Shown piece by piece: positions 8,909-19,213 of a stretch of 64,000 nucleotides of DNA. The notes under the pieces are model-generated. The model made no database searches. It saw nothing but the letters and a program-made list of their open reading frames with translations, and was not told the DNA's origin. The stretch is taken from positions 558,001-622,000 of the forward strand of contig NZ_CP040755.1 of the NCBI RefSeq assembly GCF_024585285.1, given 5' to 3'. Source of the stretch: Colwellia sp. M166 (GTDB lineage: Bacteria; Pseudomonadota; Gammaproteobacteria; Enterobacterales; Alteromonadaceae). Positions within the stretch are counted from its first letter, which is position 1, and the number at the start of each line of letters is the position of its first letter. The position numbers and the translations under genes are program-made.

Positions 8909-11757
8909 TTTTTTCCAAGTTTTTAAAAAAGAAATGGCAACATAAAAATAGTAGTGTGCGTGTCGAAGCCATCAATAGTAGTTTATCTATTGATGCACCA
9001 GAACAACATGAAATTATTGCTCAACTTGCCATTGCCGATGAAAATGAAAATGTTCGACGTGCCGCTTTAATTAAACTAGCCAGTTATCAATCTTGGTTAA
9101 TGCATAGTCAAGAAAATTCAATGGCCAAGATTAAGCAGTATGCCGGTAAAAAAGTTGCCGCTATTCTCACAGAGCAAGATGAAATCAAAGTTTCTGAGCA
9201 AGAAAAACTCGCTTACATCGCGAGGTATAATCACTATAGTTTGTATGAAGATTGGTTGAAAATAGCTGAAGACGGTAATTTGATTATTGCCTTATTTGAA
9301 AAAATAGCGAATAGAGCCAAAGCAAACGATCCAACCAGTAAAGCAGTATTAAAGCCTCACCTATTGCTCAATTTGTTTAATCAAAAGCAAAATGTACAAG
9401 TTCAGCAATATATTATCGATAACGTAGATGATATAGAGCTATTAGAAAAATTAAAGAAAAAATCCACTGATGCTGATGTCACGCAACAGTTAACTGACAA
9501 AATTAGCCGATTACAGTTTGTTATCGAACAACCTATCGCATTACGTAAAAAAATCAATTTAGTTTTAGCTAAACTACAAGCGTTAAAAGATCAATATGAA
9601 TATGAAGCCTATTTAACCAAACGTACACAATTGGTTGATGAATGGCAGGTTTTAGCTACCGAGTTCGATTGTTTTCAAAGCGTTGAAATCAGCAACTTCA
9701 CCGATAAAAAAGCAACTATTTTGGCACAGCTTGATAAGTTGTTTGCGGTTAAGGCTGAGCAATATACGCAAGCAGAAATAGCCCGAGAGCTTGATGAGAA
9801 AAAACAACAAGCACGACAACACTTTGAAAAAACACTGGCTATTATTGATCAAACGCTGAGCACCAGTATTTTCGAAAATGAAGCGATTGATGAACAGCAA
9901 TACCAAACGTTGTTTGATAAGTTAACCAGTGAAATAATTGCTTCAGCGTTAAGCAAAAATGAACAAAATAGCTTTATCACTAAAATTTGTCAGCAACAGC
10001 AAAAGTTACAGCAATTACCTGAAATTGCGCAATCGGTTAGTGATGCGACACATTTAATTTCAAAAATCTCTCAATTAGCATTACCAACAACAGTTGTAGA
10101 GATGAATGAACGACAGGCAATTTATCAGCAGTGGCTAACAAACTGGCAGAAAGCAGAGAAAAAAGCCTCTGGTAGTTTACCTAATTCGATAAAATCTTCA
10201 GCACAAGAAATTCAAAAAAATTGGCGTGCAGCATTAAAACCATTACAACAGCAGCAAAAGCAAGAGTTCTCAGCCACACAGAAAAAATTACATGATGTTA
10301 AACGACTGATCGGTGCTGGAAAGTACAATGTAGCGTTTGGTGTTTTTAAAAAGGCCAAACAACTATTTAATGCTTTATCTGAACAACAGCAGCATCGTAT
10401 CCAAAAAGATTATGATGCAATCAATGAAAAAATTGCTGAATTAGCCGATTGGGAACACTATATTGCCACGCCACGAAAGCAAAAGCTTTTAGCTGAAATT
10501 AAAGCGATTGTTGAAACCCCGCTTGATAATCCTAATGAACAAGCGGAAAAAGTAAAGCAATACAGGAAAACATGGAACAGCTTGGGTCATGCAGACGATG
10601 ATGCCGAACAGAGTTTAAATACTGAATTTAACCAATTATGTGAAAGCGCATTTGCGCCTTGTCGATTATATTTTGCCGAACAAGAAAAATTACGTGCACA
10701 ACACCTGATCACCCGTCAATCCTATGTCGAGCAAGCAAACTTACTGGCAGAAAAAATAAACACGACAACAGAAGCAGATAACATCAGTGATTACAAAGGT
10801 GTAGAAGTAGAATTAAATCAGTTAATTAAACAATGGCAAAGTGCGGGTCAAATTGATCGCTCAGTGTACCAAGAGGTTAATAATCAATTTAATTTAGCAC
10901 TACAGCCTGTTAAGTCAGCGATTAAAGATTTTCATCAACAAAATAAGTTCGCAAAACAAAACTTAATTAAGTCAGCTGAAAAGTTACTTACTGAAGAAGA
11001 TGTTTTTGCTGCTGTAGCGCAAGTCAAAGATCTACAAACTCAATGGCGCAACATAGGTTATGCTGGTCCAAAAGTAGAAAATAAACTTTGGCAAAATTTT
11101 AGAAAAATTAATGATGATATTTTTGCTAAGCGAGAGCAACAAAGTGCTTTGGAAAAGTCAGCAACAAGCGCTAAAACGACTGAGTTGCTTAATGCTTTAG
11201 CAGCACTAGAAGGGCAATTTGTTAACTTAACGCAATTATCAACGCTGCAACAATTTTCACAAGCACTGCAAAGCTTATATCAAGAAGTTAGCCAGCAAAA
11301 GCCAAAAATGCTAACGCTTGAAAAGCAAATTAATGCTAAAGCAAAATCAGTAGAGCAGAAAATTGTTGATTTAAAGCTTGCGGATGAAAAAAGGCAGTGG
11401 GGTTATTTATTTTCTACGCTAGAACAAGCGCTGGAACAATCGCAAAGCTTTACTGAGCAAACTGATTATCAGCAGTTAAGTAGTTTTTGGCAGAAAAAAC
11501 TGAAAGATTTAGCGACCAATACTAAGACTGTAAATCGAGCAGAAGCTACATTAGAGCTTGAAATCTTATCGGGTCGACCTTCGCCAAGTGAATTGCAACA
11601 GCATCGGATGACTGTGCAGGTAAATTTAATGCAAGCCCAAATGTCTTCAGGGATAGCCATTGACTTACCCGCTAAGTTTACCCAGTGGTTAATGTTAGGC
11701 CAATTTACTGTGCAAGATGTTGAGTACTTGGCACGTATTAAACCTATTTTTCAATAA
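8905..11757 (+). CDS. DUF349-domain coiled-coil protein
   Basis: A 950-residue, Gln/Lys/Glu-rich, nearly all-helical protein. An N-terminal HEAT-like part (residues 1-70, VRVEAINSS and NVRRAALIKLA) is followed by several DUF349 repeats, each recognised by a W-x-x-x-G or W-R-A/N pattern (KNWRAAL, KTWNSLGHADDDAE, KQWQSAGQIDRS, TQWRNIGYAGPKVENKLW). Proteins of this type are widespread in marine gammaproteobacteria; function is unsettled. The gene overlaps the YeaC-like gene by four bases and ends at a strong bidirectional terminator. Confidence 0.82.
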   Translation: MIFSKFLKKKWQHKNSSVRVEAINSSLSIDAPEQHEIIAQLAIADENENVRRAALIKLASYQSWLMHSQENSMAKIKQYAGKKVAAILTEQDEIKVSEQEKLAYIARYNHYSLYEDWLKIAEDGNLIIALFEKIANRAKANDPTSKAVLKPHLLLNLFNQKQNVQVQQYIIDNVDDIELLEKLKKKSTDADVTQQLTDKISRLQFVIEQPIALRKKINLVLAKLQALKDQYEYEAYLTKRTQLVDEWQVLATEFDCFQSVEISNFTDKKATILAQLDKLFAVKAEQYTQAEIARELDEKKQQARQHFEKTLAIIDQTLSTSIFENEAIDEQQYQTLFDKLTSEIIASALSKNEQNSFITKICQQQQKLQQLPEIAQSVSDATHLISKISQLALPTTVVEMNERQAIYQQWLTNWQKAEKKASGSLPNSIKSSAQEIQKNWRAALKPLQQQQKQEFSATQKKLHDVKRLIGAGKYNVAFGVFKKAKQLFNALSEQQQHRIQKDYDAINEKIAELADWEHYIATPRKQKLLAEIKAIVETPLDNPNEQAEKVKQYRKTWNSLGHADDDAEQSLNTEFNQLCESAFAPCRLYFAEQEKLRAQHLITRQSYVEQANLLAEKINTTTEADNISDYKGVEVELNQLIKQWQSAGQIDRSVYQEVNNQFNLALQPVKSAIKDFHQQNKFAKQNLIKSAEKLLTEEDVFAAVAQVKDLQTQWRNIGYAGPKVENKLWQNFRKINDDIFAKREQQSALEKSATSAKTTELLNALAALEGQFVNLTQLSTLQQFSQALQSLYQEVSQQKPKMLTLEKQINAKAKSVEQKIVDLKLADEKRQWGYLFSTLEQALEQSQSFTEQTDYQQLSSFWQKKLKDLATNTKTVNRAEATLELEILSGRPSPSELQQHRMTVQVNLMQAQMSSGIAIDLPAKFTQWLMLGQFTVQDVEYLARIKPIFQ

Positions 11758-11776
11758 GATAGTTTCTATTAATAGT

Positions 11777-11808
11777 AAAAAAGTCAGCATTATAATGCTG
11801 ACTTTTTT
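11777..11808. terminator. Bidirectional intrinsic terminator between convergent genes
   Basis: A perfectly symmetric hairpin: AAAAAAGTCAGCAT, TATA loop, ATGCTGACTTTTTT. A-run and T-run flank the stem on both sides, so it can stop both the DUF349 gene (plus) and ansA (minus). Confidence 0.92.
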
Positions 11809-11839
11809 GTTGTTTTCTATGCCTTTATTTTCGAAAGCG

Positions 11840-12844
11840 TTAGCTTAATTCACCCCGTAAATTGACTTCAAGCAGTTGGCAAATTTTCGCGTGGCTGTAA
11901 TTTTTGCTTAGCAAGTAATGTAATTTTGTTAATGTGGCTTCTAAAGTCATATCATGACCACTAATAACCCCAATTTTGCTCAACGCATTACCGGTAGCAT
12001 AACCTTTCATATTGACTGTACCTTTAATACATTGACTACAATTAACAATAACAATACCGCTATTATTTGCTTGTGCTAAACAATCTAATAATGCTTGATC
12101 TTGTGGGGCATTTCCGACACCGTAACTTCTAATTATTAATGCTTTAACCGGCTGTTTAATAATGTTTTTTATTAATTCTACTGATATTCCAGGATATAAA
12201 TGCACCACACCTATAGGTTGTGGCGTAATTTGTGCCAACGCCAAAGGTAATGCTACCGGCTCTGAAATTTTTCCTTGGATCAACTTAATATTAATTCCAG
12301 CTTCAAGTAAAGGTGGTAAATTTGGCGAGTCAAAGGCATCAAAACCATCCGCATAAGCTTTTATACTGCGGTTGCCACGAAAAAGTTTGTTACTAAAATA
12401 CAACCCCACTTCGTTGATAGGATAGTTGGCCGCGATATAAAGAGAATTTAGTAGATTTTCTTGTCCGTCTGAACGCAGTTGACTTAAAGGGATTTGAGAT
12501 CCGGTTACAATCACCGGTTTACTTAAGTTTTCTAACATAAACGATAATGCTGAGCTGGTATAAGCCATGGTGTCAGTACCATGCAAGACAACAAAACCAT
12601 CATAGTCATCATAGTGTTGCTTAATATCATCAGCAATACGTTGCCAATCAGCTGGAGACATATTAGATGAGTCAATTAAAGGCTGATATTCATTGATGGT
12701 AAATGCCGGCATTTCTTCCCGATGAAAATCGGGCATTTTCATTATCGCGTCGGTTAAATGTTGTTTCTGTGGAATATAACCATTTTCGCTTGGTTTCATA
12801 CCGATGGTACCACCGGTATAAGCGATATATATGCGTTTTCTCAT
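11840..12844 (-). CDS. ansA: L-asparaginase type I (cytoplasmic)
   Basis: A 334-residue asparaginase hydrolysing asparagine to aspartate and ammonia. It lacks a signal peptide, as type I enzymes do. Catalytic elements are the first threonine loop IAYTGGTIGM (residues about 7-16) and the second, VLHGTDTMAYTSSALSF (residues about 85-101), with the DSS substrate loop in PLIDSSNMSPADW. Full length. It lies downstream of sppA on the same strand, as in many gammaproteobacteria, but a terminator separates the two. Confidence 0.95.
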   Translation of the reverse strand: MRKRIYIAYTGGTIGMKPSENGYIPQKQHLTDAIMKMPDFHREEMPAFTINEYQPLIDSSNMSPADWQRIADDIKQHYDDYDGFVVLHGTDTMAYTSSALSFMLENLSKPVIVTGSQIPLSQLRSDGQENLLNSLYIAANYPINEVGLYFSNKLFRGNRSIKAYADGFDAFDSPNLPPLLEAGINIKLIQGKISEPVALPLALAQITPQPIGVVHLYPGISVELIKNIIKQPVKALIIRSYGVGNAPQDQALLDCLAQANNSGIVIVNCSQCIKGTVNMKGYATGNALSKIGVISGHDMTLEATLTKLHYLLSKNYSHAKICQLLEVNLRGELS

Positions 12845-12955
12845 AGCTCAGGTCTTTATAAGAGAGTGGCATTACGGATTGATGCCAAAATTACTGGAAT
12901 TATTCGAGACTATAACATAATGCCAAGATATACAGGTGAGAAAACTAACGGCTTA

Positions 12956-12985
12956 AAATAAAAAAGCCTCGATAATTCGAGGCTT
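12956..12985 (-). terminator. Intrinsic terminator of sppA
   Basis: A 9-bp perfect stem AAGCCTCGA / TCGAGGCTT with a 4-nt TAAT loop, followed on the minus strand by a TTTTTATTTT tract. It sits about 20 nt after the sppA stop codon. Confidence 0.88.
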
Positions 12986-13006
12986 AATGAAGTCAGTTAA
13001 CTGTAA

Positions 13007-14869
13007 TTAGTCAACTTCACAAGCCAAACAAAACGAGTAGATACCTTGAGGATCATTTAGTTGTGCTAATTGCTTTAATTCAAGCGATAACTTACTGATG
13101 ATTTCAGTTAAGGCACTTTCGTCATAATCTCTATCAGATGTTTGACCTAATAGAACAGAAGCTTGGCCAAATAAACTTTGTAAGAACAGTGCGCGTGAAC
13201 TTTTTTGTTTCTCAACTAACAATGTTTCATAATCTGTTAGGTTAGCAAGTTCAGCTGCAGCTTCTATGGCACTGTCTAGATTCCCTAATGCATCGACTAA
13301 ACCAAGCTCTAATGCTTTTGAACCTGACCATACACGACCCTGCGCAATAGCATCAACTTGCTCAGTGCTCATATTGCGATTGGTTGCAACAAGCTCAATA
13401 AAATCACGATAGCCGCGCTCAATATTAAGTTGCACAATATTTGCCATGCCCGGTGTTAATGCGCGGGTGATGCCAAAGCCAGCAATATCTGTGGTACCTA
13501 CGCCATCGGTATGAATACCTAATTTACTTAAGGTATTTTCAAAGGTCATAAAGAAACCAAAAATGCCAATAGAGCCGGTAATAGTCGTCGGGGAGGCATA
13601 AATTTTATCAGCTGAAGCAGAGATCCAATAACCACCTGATGCGGCATAAGTTCCCATAGAAGCAATAACTGGTTTACCTGCTGCTTTAAGTAATTCCACT
13701 TCTTGGCGAATAACTTCTGAAGCGTATGCACTGCCACCTGGGCTATCGACGCGCAAGACAACGGCTTTAACTTGATTGTTTTCACGTGCTTTACGTAATA
13801 AAGCCGCCGTACTCTCGCCGCCAATTTTACCTGGCTTTTGATTACCGTCTAAAATGGTGCCTTTGGCGACAATGACAGCAATTTTATCACTATCAAAATT
13901 TTCCATGTTAATACTTGAGGTAATGGCTTTTGAGTAGTCATTAAAAGTTATACTTTTATAACCTGACTCACCATCACTGCCAACCATGTTGATTAAATCT
14001 TGGGTTACTTGCTCTCGCGTTTTTAGGGCATCAACCCATTTATTAGCTAAAGCATATTCGGCAATATTACCGTTGGCTGCTTTTAACTTAGTAACTAAAA
14101 CATCAACATTTTCATCAAAATTGCTGACTGAAAAGTTACGTTGCGTAGCCACATCGGTTTTATATTGTTGCCAGAGATCGTTTAACCATAATTGGTTAGC
14201 TTCTTTGGCAGCGTCTGACATATCGTCTCTGATATAAGGCTCTATAGCTGACTTATAAGTACCGACGCGAAAAACGTGTTGACTAATAGCAAGTTTTTCC
14301 AAGGCTGATTTAAAGTAGAGTTGATAACGTCCATAGCCGTCTAATAGCATCCAACCTTTTGGATTAAGCCAAATTTCATCGGCATAACTTGCAAGGTAAT
14401 ACTGATTTTGGCTGTACTGTTCACCAACAGCAATGACTTGTTTACCACTGCTTTTAAATTGCTGTACTGCTTTGGCGACATCATTTAATTTAGTAATGCC
14501 CGAGCCTTGCATATTTTTTAAATCTAATACCAGCATACTAATGCGGTCATCAGTTTCAGCATTTTTTATCACGGCTAAAATGTCAGCTAGCAATACTTCT
14601 GGTGCTGTGTCAGGTTGCTCTAGCGCTTCACTGATAAAAGTATCCATTGGATCTATATTATGCTTTTGCTCAACAATATCACCACGGATGTTCAAGATAA
14701 GTGCCGATCCTGGTTCTACCTTAATATTCTCTTCACCTGTACTAATTGCAATAAATAGCAGCAGTAACACGGTAAAAAACACTAAGTTAATAATAATTTT
14801 TCGTGAAGTATTGAGCAAACTAAATAACCCTAAGGTTATTCTTGCCAATGTACTTTTGTTTTCTTTCAT
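13007..14869 (-). CDS. sppA: Signal peptide peptidase SppA, 67K type
   Basis: A 620-residue inner-membrane serine protease (S49) that degrades cleaved signal peptides. The N-terminal helix (about residues 25-42, IIINLVFFTVLLLLFIAIS) anchors it. The duplicated domain structure is complete: the N-terminal half carries the general-base Lys in VGTYKSAIEPYIRDDMS, and the C-terminal half carries the Ser nucleophile in TYAASGGYWISASADKI. The length matches the long gammaproteobacterial form. Transcribed toward ansA. Confidence 0.95.
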   Translation of the reverse strand: MKENKSTLARITLGLFSLLNTSRKIIINLVFFTVLLLLFIAISTGEENIKVEPGSALILNIRGDIVEQKHNIDPMDTFISEALEQPDTAPEVLLADILAVIKNAETDDRISMLVLDLKNMQGSGITKLNDVAKAVQQFKSSGKQVIAVGEQYSQNQYYLASYADEIWLNPKGWMLLDGYGRYQLYFKSALEKLAISQHVFRVGTYKSAIEPYIRDDMSDAAKEANQLWLNDLWQQYKTDVATQRNFSVSNFDENVDVLVTKLKAANGNIAEYALANKWVDALKTREQVTQDLINMVGSDGESGYKSITFNDYSKAITSSINMENFDSDKIAVIVAKGTILDGNQKPGKIGGESTAALLRKARENNQVKAVVLRVDSPGGSAYASEVIRQEVELLKAAGKPVIASMGTYAASGGYWISASADKIYASPTTITGSIGIFGFFMTFENTLSKLGIHTDGVGTTDIAGFGITRALTPGMANIVQLNIERGYRDFIELVATNRNMSTEQVDAIAQGRVWSGSKALELGLVDALGNLDSAIEAAAELANLTDYETLLVEKQKSSRALFLQSLFGQASVLLGQTSDRDYDESALTEIISKLSLELKQLAQLNDPQGIYSFCLACEVD

Positions 14870-15218
14870 ATGACCTGTCTATAGGTTATTTATATTAGAT
14901 AGCTATATGCTACTGAAAATTCGTTGATTTAAGTAGTCGAAAGTGTAAATATTTTTGTCAATTGCTTAAATGAAATGATTAACAGCTAAGCACGTTCTAC
15001 TATTTATAACCTAATGTTGGGACGAGCTCGTTGAAGTCAGTTGAAAAAAAGCTAATTAGTTGGATGATTTTAATGACAAATAAATGTTAATGTATATGTT
15101 AACAATAAGATAGCGTTTAGTTTTATCATTATTATGCTTTGAATTTATTAATCTGACATGAAGATAAAAATGTCAATTATTAAACCCTAAAGGATTAATC
15201 AAAGGAATTTACAGTTTT
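14870..15218. other. Intergenic region between divergent sppA and ydjA-type genes
   Basis: 349 bp that must hold both promoters. It is AT-rich, with no open frame worth calling. AAAGGA about 14 nt before the ATG at 15219 is the likely ribosome site for the nitroreductase gene. I see no clear operator. Confidence 0.5.
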
Positions 15219-15767
15219 ATGAATGTTTTGGAGTTTTTACATACTCGTCAGTCTAATCCACATTTGCAAGGCAATGCACCTGATGAGGACGTTATTAATA
15301 GTATCCTTAAAGCCGGAATGCGGGTTCCTGATCATGCCGGTTTAACCCCATGGCGCTTCACTGTAGTGAAAGATGAAGGCCTGAGCAAGTTAAGTAAAGC
15401 GTTCAAGTCGGCTATTACCAGTGATAATGGCGATGAAGCCAAAATAGATAAGGCCAGTAAAATGCCATTTCGTGCGCCTTTAATTATTGTTGTTAGCACT
15501 AAGTTTCATCAGCACGTAAAAGTACCAAAGCAAGAGCAACTTATTGCCGCAGGTTGTGCGGCACATGCAGTACAAATGGCTGCAACAAGTTTAGGTTTTG
15601 GCGCCATGTGGCGCACAGGAGAAATGAGCTATCATCCGTTGGTAAAAGAACGTTTAGGTATAGAGTTGCATGAGGAGATTGTCGGTTTTGTTTATATTGG
15701 TGATAAGAGCAAAGAATTACCTTTGAAAAACAGTCGAAATCTTGATGACTACGTGCATTACTTTTAG
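15219..15767 (+). CDS. YdjA-type FMN-dependent nitroreductase
   Basis: A 182-residue flavoprotein of the compact YdjA branch of nitroreductases. FMN-binding features are HTRQSNP at the N-terminus (family R-R-S/Q-x-x), AGMRVPDHAGLTPWRFTVV (residues about 31-49) and GFGAMWRTGEMSYHP in the C-terminal half. It probably works as a homodimer reducing nitro compounds or quinones with NAD(P)H; the physiological substrate is unknown. Convergent with asnS, sharing a bidirectional terminator. Confidence 0.88.
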   Translation: MNVLEFLHTRQSNPHLQGNAPDEDVINSILKAGMRVPDHAGLTPWRFTVVKDEGLSKLSKAFKSAITSDNGDEAKIDKASKMPFRAPLIIVVSTKFHQHVKVPKQEQLIAAGCAAHAVQMAATSLGFGAMWRTGEMSYHPLVKERLGIELHEEIVGFVYIGDKSKELPLKNSRNLDDYVHYF

Positions 15768-15817
15768 GCATGCATCATTTAGCTCTTGTTGCCGATGGTG
15801 CTTGAAAGTAAGCAAAT

Positions 15818-15843
15818 AAAAAAACCCTCAATTGAGGGTTTTT
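15818..15843. terminator. Bidirectional terminator between the nitroreductase gene and asnS
   Basis: AAAACCCTCA/TTGAGGGTTTT with flanking A- and T-runs is nearly symmetric. It lies 51 nt after the nitroreductase stop and 23 nt beyond the asnS stop, so it serves both convergent genes. Confidence 0.88.
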
Positions 15844-15865
15844 AGTACAAGATTGTATCTCTAGT

Positions 15866-17266
15866 TTAGAATGATGCGTTGTTTGGTGTTCTAGGGAAAG
15901 GGATCACGTCACGAACGTTTTGCATACCCGTAGCATAAGCTACTAAACGTTCAAAACCTAAACCAAAACCAGAATGAGGTACAGTACCGTAGCGACGTAA
16001 ATCACGATACCAGCTGTAATCAGCCGGATCTAAATTCATTTCAGCTAAACGTTTATCTAAAACATCTAAACGCTCTTCACGTTGACTACCACCAATAATT
16101 TCGCCAATGCCAGGTGCAAGAATATCCATGGCAGCAACCGTTTTACCATCATCATTTAAGCGCATGTAGAAAGATTTAATATCTTTCGGGTAGTTTTGTA
16201 AAACTACTGGACCATTAAAGTGCTCTTCAGCTAAGTAACGTTCGTGCTCTGAGTTTAAATCTACGCCCCAAGCCACTTTGTTTTCAAACTTTTTATCACA
16301 GTTTTCTAAGATTGTAATCGCATCAGTATAATCTAAACGCACAAAGTCGTTGTTGATCACTGAATTTAAACGATCGACAACTGTTTTATCGACGCGTTGT
16401 TCAAAGAAAGCCATATCATCAGCACGCTCATCAAGCACGGCTTGGAAAACATACTTCAACATTTCTTCAGCTAAATCAGCGGCGTCTGATAAATCAGCAA
16501 AAGCGATTTCTGGCTCTATCATCCAAAATTCTGCCAAATGACGAGTTGTATTTGAATTTTCAGCACGGAATGTTGGGCCAAAAGTATACACTTTAGAAAG
16601 GGCACAACAATAGGTTTCAACATTCAACTGACCTGAAACCGTTAAAAATGTTTCTTTACCGAAAAAATCTTGGTCGTAATCAACTTTACCTTGATCATTT
16701 AAAGGTAAGTTTTCCATATCAAGGGTACTCACGCGGAACATTTCGCCTGCGCCTTCACAGTCGCTACCGGTAATTAATGGCGTGCTGATCCAAAAGTAAC
16801 CTTTACTATGTAAGAAACGATGTACTGCTTGTGCCAAAGTATTACGAACACGCGTTACTGCGCCGCCAATATTAGTACGCGGACGTAAATGTGCTTGCTC
16901 ACGTAAAAATTCAATACTGTGGCGTTTTGCTGCCATTGGATAAGTATCAGGGTCTTCAACTAAACCTAATACTTCAACTTGCTCTGCTTGTAGTTCAAAC
17001 GATTGACCTTTACCAGGAGATTCCACCAAAGTACCGGTAACTTTTACAGCCGCACCAGTCGTTAGTTTTAATACATCAGTCTGATAATTATCCAAATTAC
17101 TCGGAGCAATTGCCTGAATAGCGTCAAAACATGAGCCGTCATGTATCGCTAAAAATGAAATACCTGCTTTGGAATCACGACGTGTGCGGATCCAACCATG
17201 GATAGTAATTGATTCATTAACAGGGTATTTACCTGTCAAGATATCAGTAATTGCAATGACTGACAT
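15866..17266 (-). CDS. asnS: Asparagine--tRNA ligase
   Basis: A 466-residue class IIb aminoacyl-tRNA synthetase. An N-terminal OB-fold anticodon-binding domain (residues about 15-100, with [19 protein letters not shown]) is followed by the catalytic core. Motif 2 lies near [22 protein letters not shown], and motif 3 near [22 protein letters not shown] lies 6-7 nt before the ATG. Full length, housekeeping. Confidence 0.98.
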   Translation of the reverse strand: MSVIAITDILTGKYPVNESITIHGWIRTRRDSKAGISFLAIHDGSCFDAIQAIAPSNLDNYQTDVLKLTTGAAVKVTGTLVESPGKGQSFELQAEQVEVLGLVEDPDTYPMAAKRHSIEFLREQAHLRPRTNIGGAVTRVRNTLAQAVHRFLHSKGYFWISTPLITGSDCEGAGEMFRVSTLDMENLPLNDQGKVDYDQDFFGKETFLTVSGQLNVETYCCALSKVYTFGPTFRAENSNTTRHLAEFWMIEPEIAFADLSDAADLAEEMLKYVFQAVLDERADDMAFFEQRVDKTVVDRLNSVINNDFVRLDYTDAITILENCDKKFENKVAWGVDLNSEHERYLAEEHFNGPVVLQNYPKDIKSFYMRLNDDGKTVAAMDILAPGIGEIIGGSQREERLDVLDKRLAEMNLDPADYSWYRDLRRYGTVPHSGFGLGFERLVAYATGMQNVRDVIPFPRTPNNASF

Positions 17267-17412
17267 TTACAAACCTCTTTTCTGTCAAAATATACTCAAA
17301 TTTTAAGGATTGATATGTTACCTTGCTTATAAGGTTTAACAAGTAAAAGTTGTTAAATCCGGTCTATATAAAAATAAAAATTAAGAATTAGTCAGAAAAG
17401 GCGGTAGCTACG

Positions 17413-17790
17413 ATGAAAATATCAAAAAAAGAGCGCAGGAGTGCGGTTGATATATGGACTTATATTGTCAGAGCCTTAGCCATTATTGGTTGGGGATTAT
17501 TTGTTTTTGCCTTAATTGTTTCATACTACGCAGCACCTGATTCCGATTATGGTCTATTGCGCTATCATAATATTGAAATCAGAAAATTTTGGTTAACCCC
17601 TTTAACGGGTTATTTATATATTGTTTTGTGGTTAAGTGCTTTGTGTAGCTATTTTTGCTTAATACTCGACAAGTATCGTAGTCGGCGTAAAAGCGATGGT
17701 AAACATTTCAATATCTTATTGTTACTGACTATCACCATCGCCTGGGTAAGCTTTATCTTAGTACAAATTTCAGAAGCCAATATCGGTTAA
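17413..17790 (+). CDS. Small three-helix membrane protein, function unknown
   Basis: A 125-residue protein with a basic cytoplasmic N-terminus (KISKKERRS) and three hydrophobic helices (about residues 18-41, 62-85 and 100-118), separated by a basic loop (DKYRSRRKSDGKH). It is monocistronic between divergent asnS and convergent bioA. I do not recognise a named family. Confidence 0.65.
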   Translation: MKISKKERRSAVDIWTYIVRALAIIGWGLFVFALIVSYYAAPDSDYGLLRYHNIEIRKFWLTPLTGYLYIVLWLSALCSYFCLILDKYRSRRKSDGKHFNILLLLTITIAWVSFILVQISEANIG

Positions 17791-17809
17791 TTGAATATTG
17801 CTATTTACT

Positions 17810-19114
17810 TTACTGCTGTATAAAGCATGAATCTTCGTTTAATACTGTACTAATGGCCTTAAGCAATAAAGTTAATTGTTCTATATCAATGACAAAGGGT
17901 GGCATAACATAAATAAGTTTACCAAAAGGGCGTATCCATACGCCCAATTCAACAAAACGCTTTTGTATTTCAGCCATATCAACATTTTCCGTTGCTTCAA
18001 CAACACCTATCGCACCTAAAACTCTAACATTATGTACTCTTGGATGGGTTTTTAATGGTAACAACTGTTGTTTGAATATCGCCTCGATATTGGCGACTTG
18101 CTGCTGCCATTCATTACGTTTTAGAATATTAAGGCTAGCATTAGCGACAGCACAAGCTAGTGGATTGCCCATAAAAGTAGGGCCATGCATAAAGCAACCG
18201 GCTTCGCCATTACTGATGCTATTGGCAATTTCGTCGGTACATAAGGTAGCTGCTAATGTCATATAGCCACCAGTTAAGGTTTTACCTAAGCAGATAATAT
18301 CAGGGCTGATATCAGCCCATTCACAAGCAAATAACTTACCTGTTCGGCCTAAACCTGTGGCAATTTCATCGGCAATCATCAAGACATGGTATTGATCGCA
18401 TAATGCTCGACAGGTTTTTAAATAATTTGGGTGGTATATGCGCATACCACCAGCGCCTTGCACGATGGGTTCAATAATAAATGCCGCTATCTCATGGTGA
18501 TGTTGTTCAAACATAGCGGCTAGTGCTAATGCATCATCCGCTTGCCAAACTTGTTCAAAGCCTATTTTTGGCGCGGGTGCAAACAAGTTTTTCATGAGCA
18601 CAGTCTCAAACAGTTGATGCATACCGTTAACGGGATCGCATACTGACATAGCGGCAAAGGTATCACCGTGATAACCATTCTTTACCGTCAATATTTTATG
18701 CTTTTCAGGCTTATCTTTGCTATGCCAATATTGAATGGCCATTTTAAGTGCCACTTCTACAGATACTGAGCCACTATCACTAAGAAACACTTTATTTAAA
18801 CCACCCGGTGTCATGGCGATCAAGTTTTTTGCTAACTCGACCGCAGGTTCATGCGTTAGACCACCAAACATAACATGGGAAAATTTTTCACTTTGTTTAA
18901 TTAGTGCTTGGTTCAATTCTGGGTGATTATAGCCATGTAACACAGACCACCATGATGACATGCCATCAATCACTTTTTCGCCACTAGCTAAATAAATGTA
19001 TACCCCCTGAGCAGACTTTACCAGGTAAGACGGTAGAGGCTTTGACATAGAAGTATAAGGGTGCCAGACATGATTTTTATCGAATTCGAGTATTTCTGCT
19101 TGTTTATTGTTCAT
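17810..19114 (-). CDS. bioA: Adenosylmethionine--8-amino-7-oxononanoate aminotransferase
   Basis: A PLP aminotransferase (class III) converting KAPA to DAPA in biotin synthesis, with S-adenosylmethionine as amino donor. Signs: HVWHPYTSM near the N-terminus, DGMSSWWSVLHGYNHPELN, the DEIATGLGRTGKLFACEWA block, and the PLP lysine in CLGKTLTGGYM. The start at 19114 (MNNKQAEIL) is preferred. The longer frame would run over a candidate BirA operator and into the divergent bioB gene. Divergent from bioBFCD, as in E. coli. Confidence 0.95.
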   Translation of the reverse strand: MNNKQAEILEFDKNHVWHPYTSMSKPLPSYLVKSAQGVYIYLASGEKVIDGMSSWWSVLHGYNHPELNQALIKQSEKFSHVMFGGLTHEPAVELAKNLIAMTPGGLNKVFLSDSGSVSVEVALKMAIQYWHSKDKPEKHKILTVKNGYHGDTFAAMSVCDPVNGMHQLFETVLMKNLFAPAPKIGFEQVWQADDALALAAMFEQHHHEIAAFIIEPIVQGAGGMRIYHPNYLKTCRALCDQYHVLMIADEIATGLGRTGKLFACEWADISPDIICLGKTLTGGYMTLAATLCTDEIANSISNGEAGCFMHGPTFMGNPLACAVANASLNILKRNEWQQQVANIEAIFKQQLLPLKTHPRVHNVRVLGAIGVVEATENVDMAEIQKRFVELGVWIRPFGKLIYVMPPFVIDIEQLTLLLKAISTVLNEDSCFIQQ

Positions 19115-19115
19115 A

Positions 19116-19146
19116 TGTAAAGCTTGGCTAAGTAAATTAGTTGACA
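19116..19146. promoter_or_regulatory. Candidate BirA (biotin) operator between bioA and bioB
   Basis: TGTAAAGC, 15 bases, then AGTTGACA. The BirA consensus is TGTAAACC - about 15 bases - GGTTTACA; seven of eight bases fit in the left half and six of eight in the right. It sits in the only space from which both divergent bio transcripts could be controlled, directly next to the chosen bioA start. The match is imperfect. Confidence 0.35.
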
Positions 19147-19213
19147 TATTGATGTTGACGCATAGACTACCCGTTAATATTACGAGATGCAATTTCAACA
19201 CGAGTGAATAACT

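Noticed and set aside
12758..12961. Plus-strand open frame over the ansA start
   Set aside because: It is mostly antisense to the conserved ansA N-terminus and lacks a ribosome site or family match.
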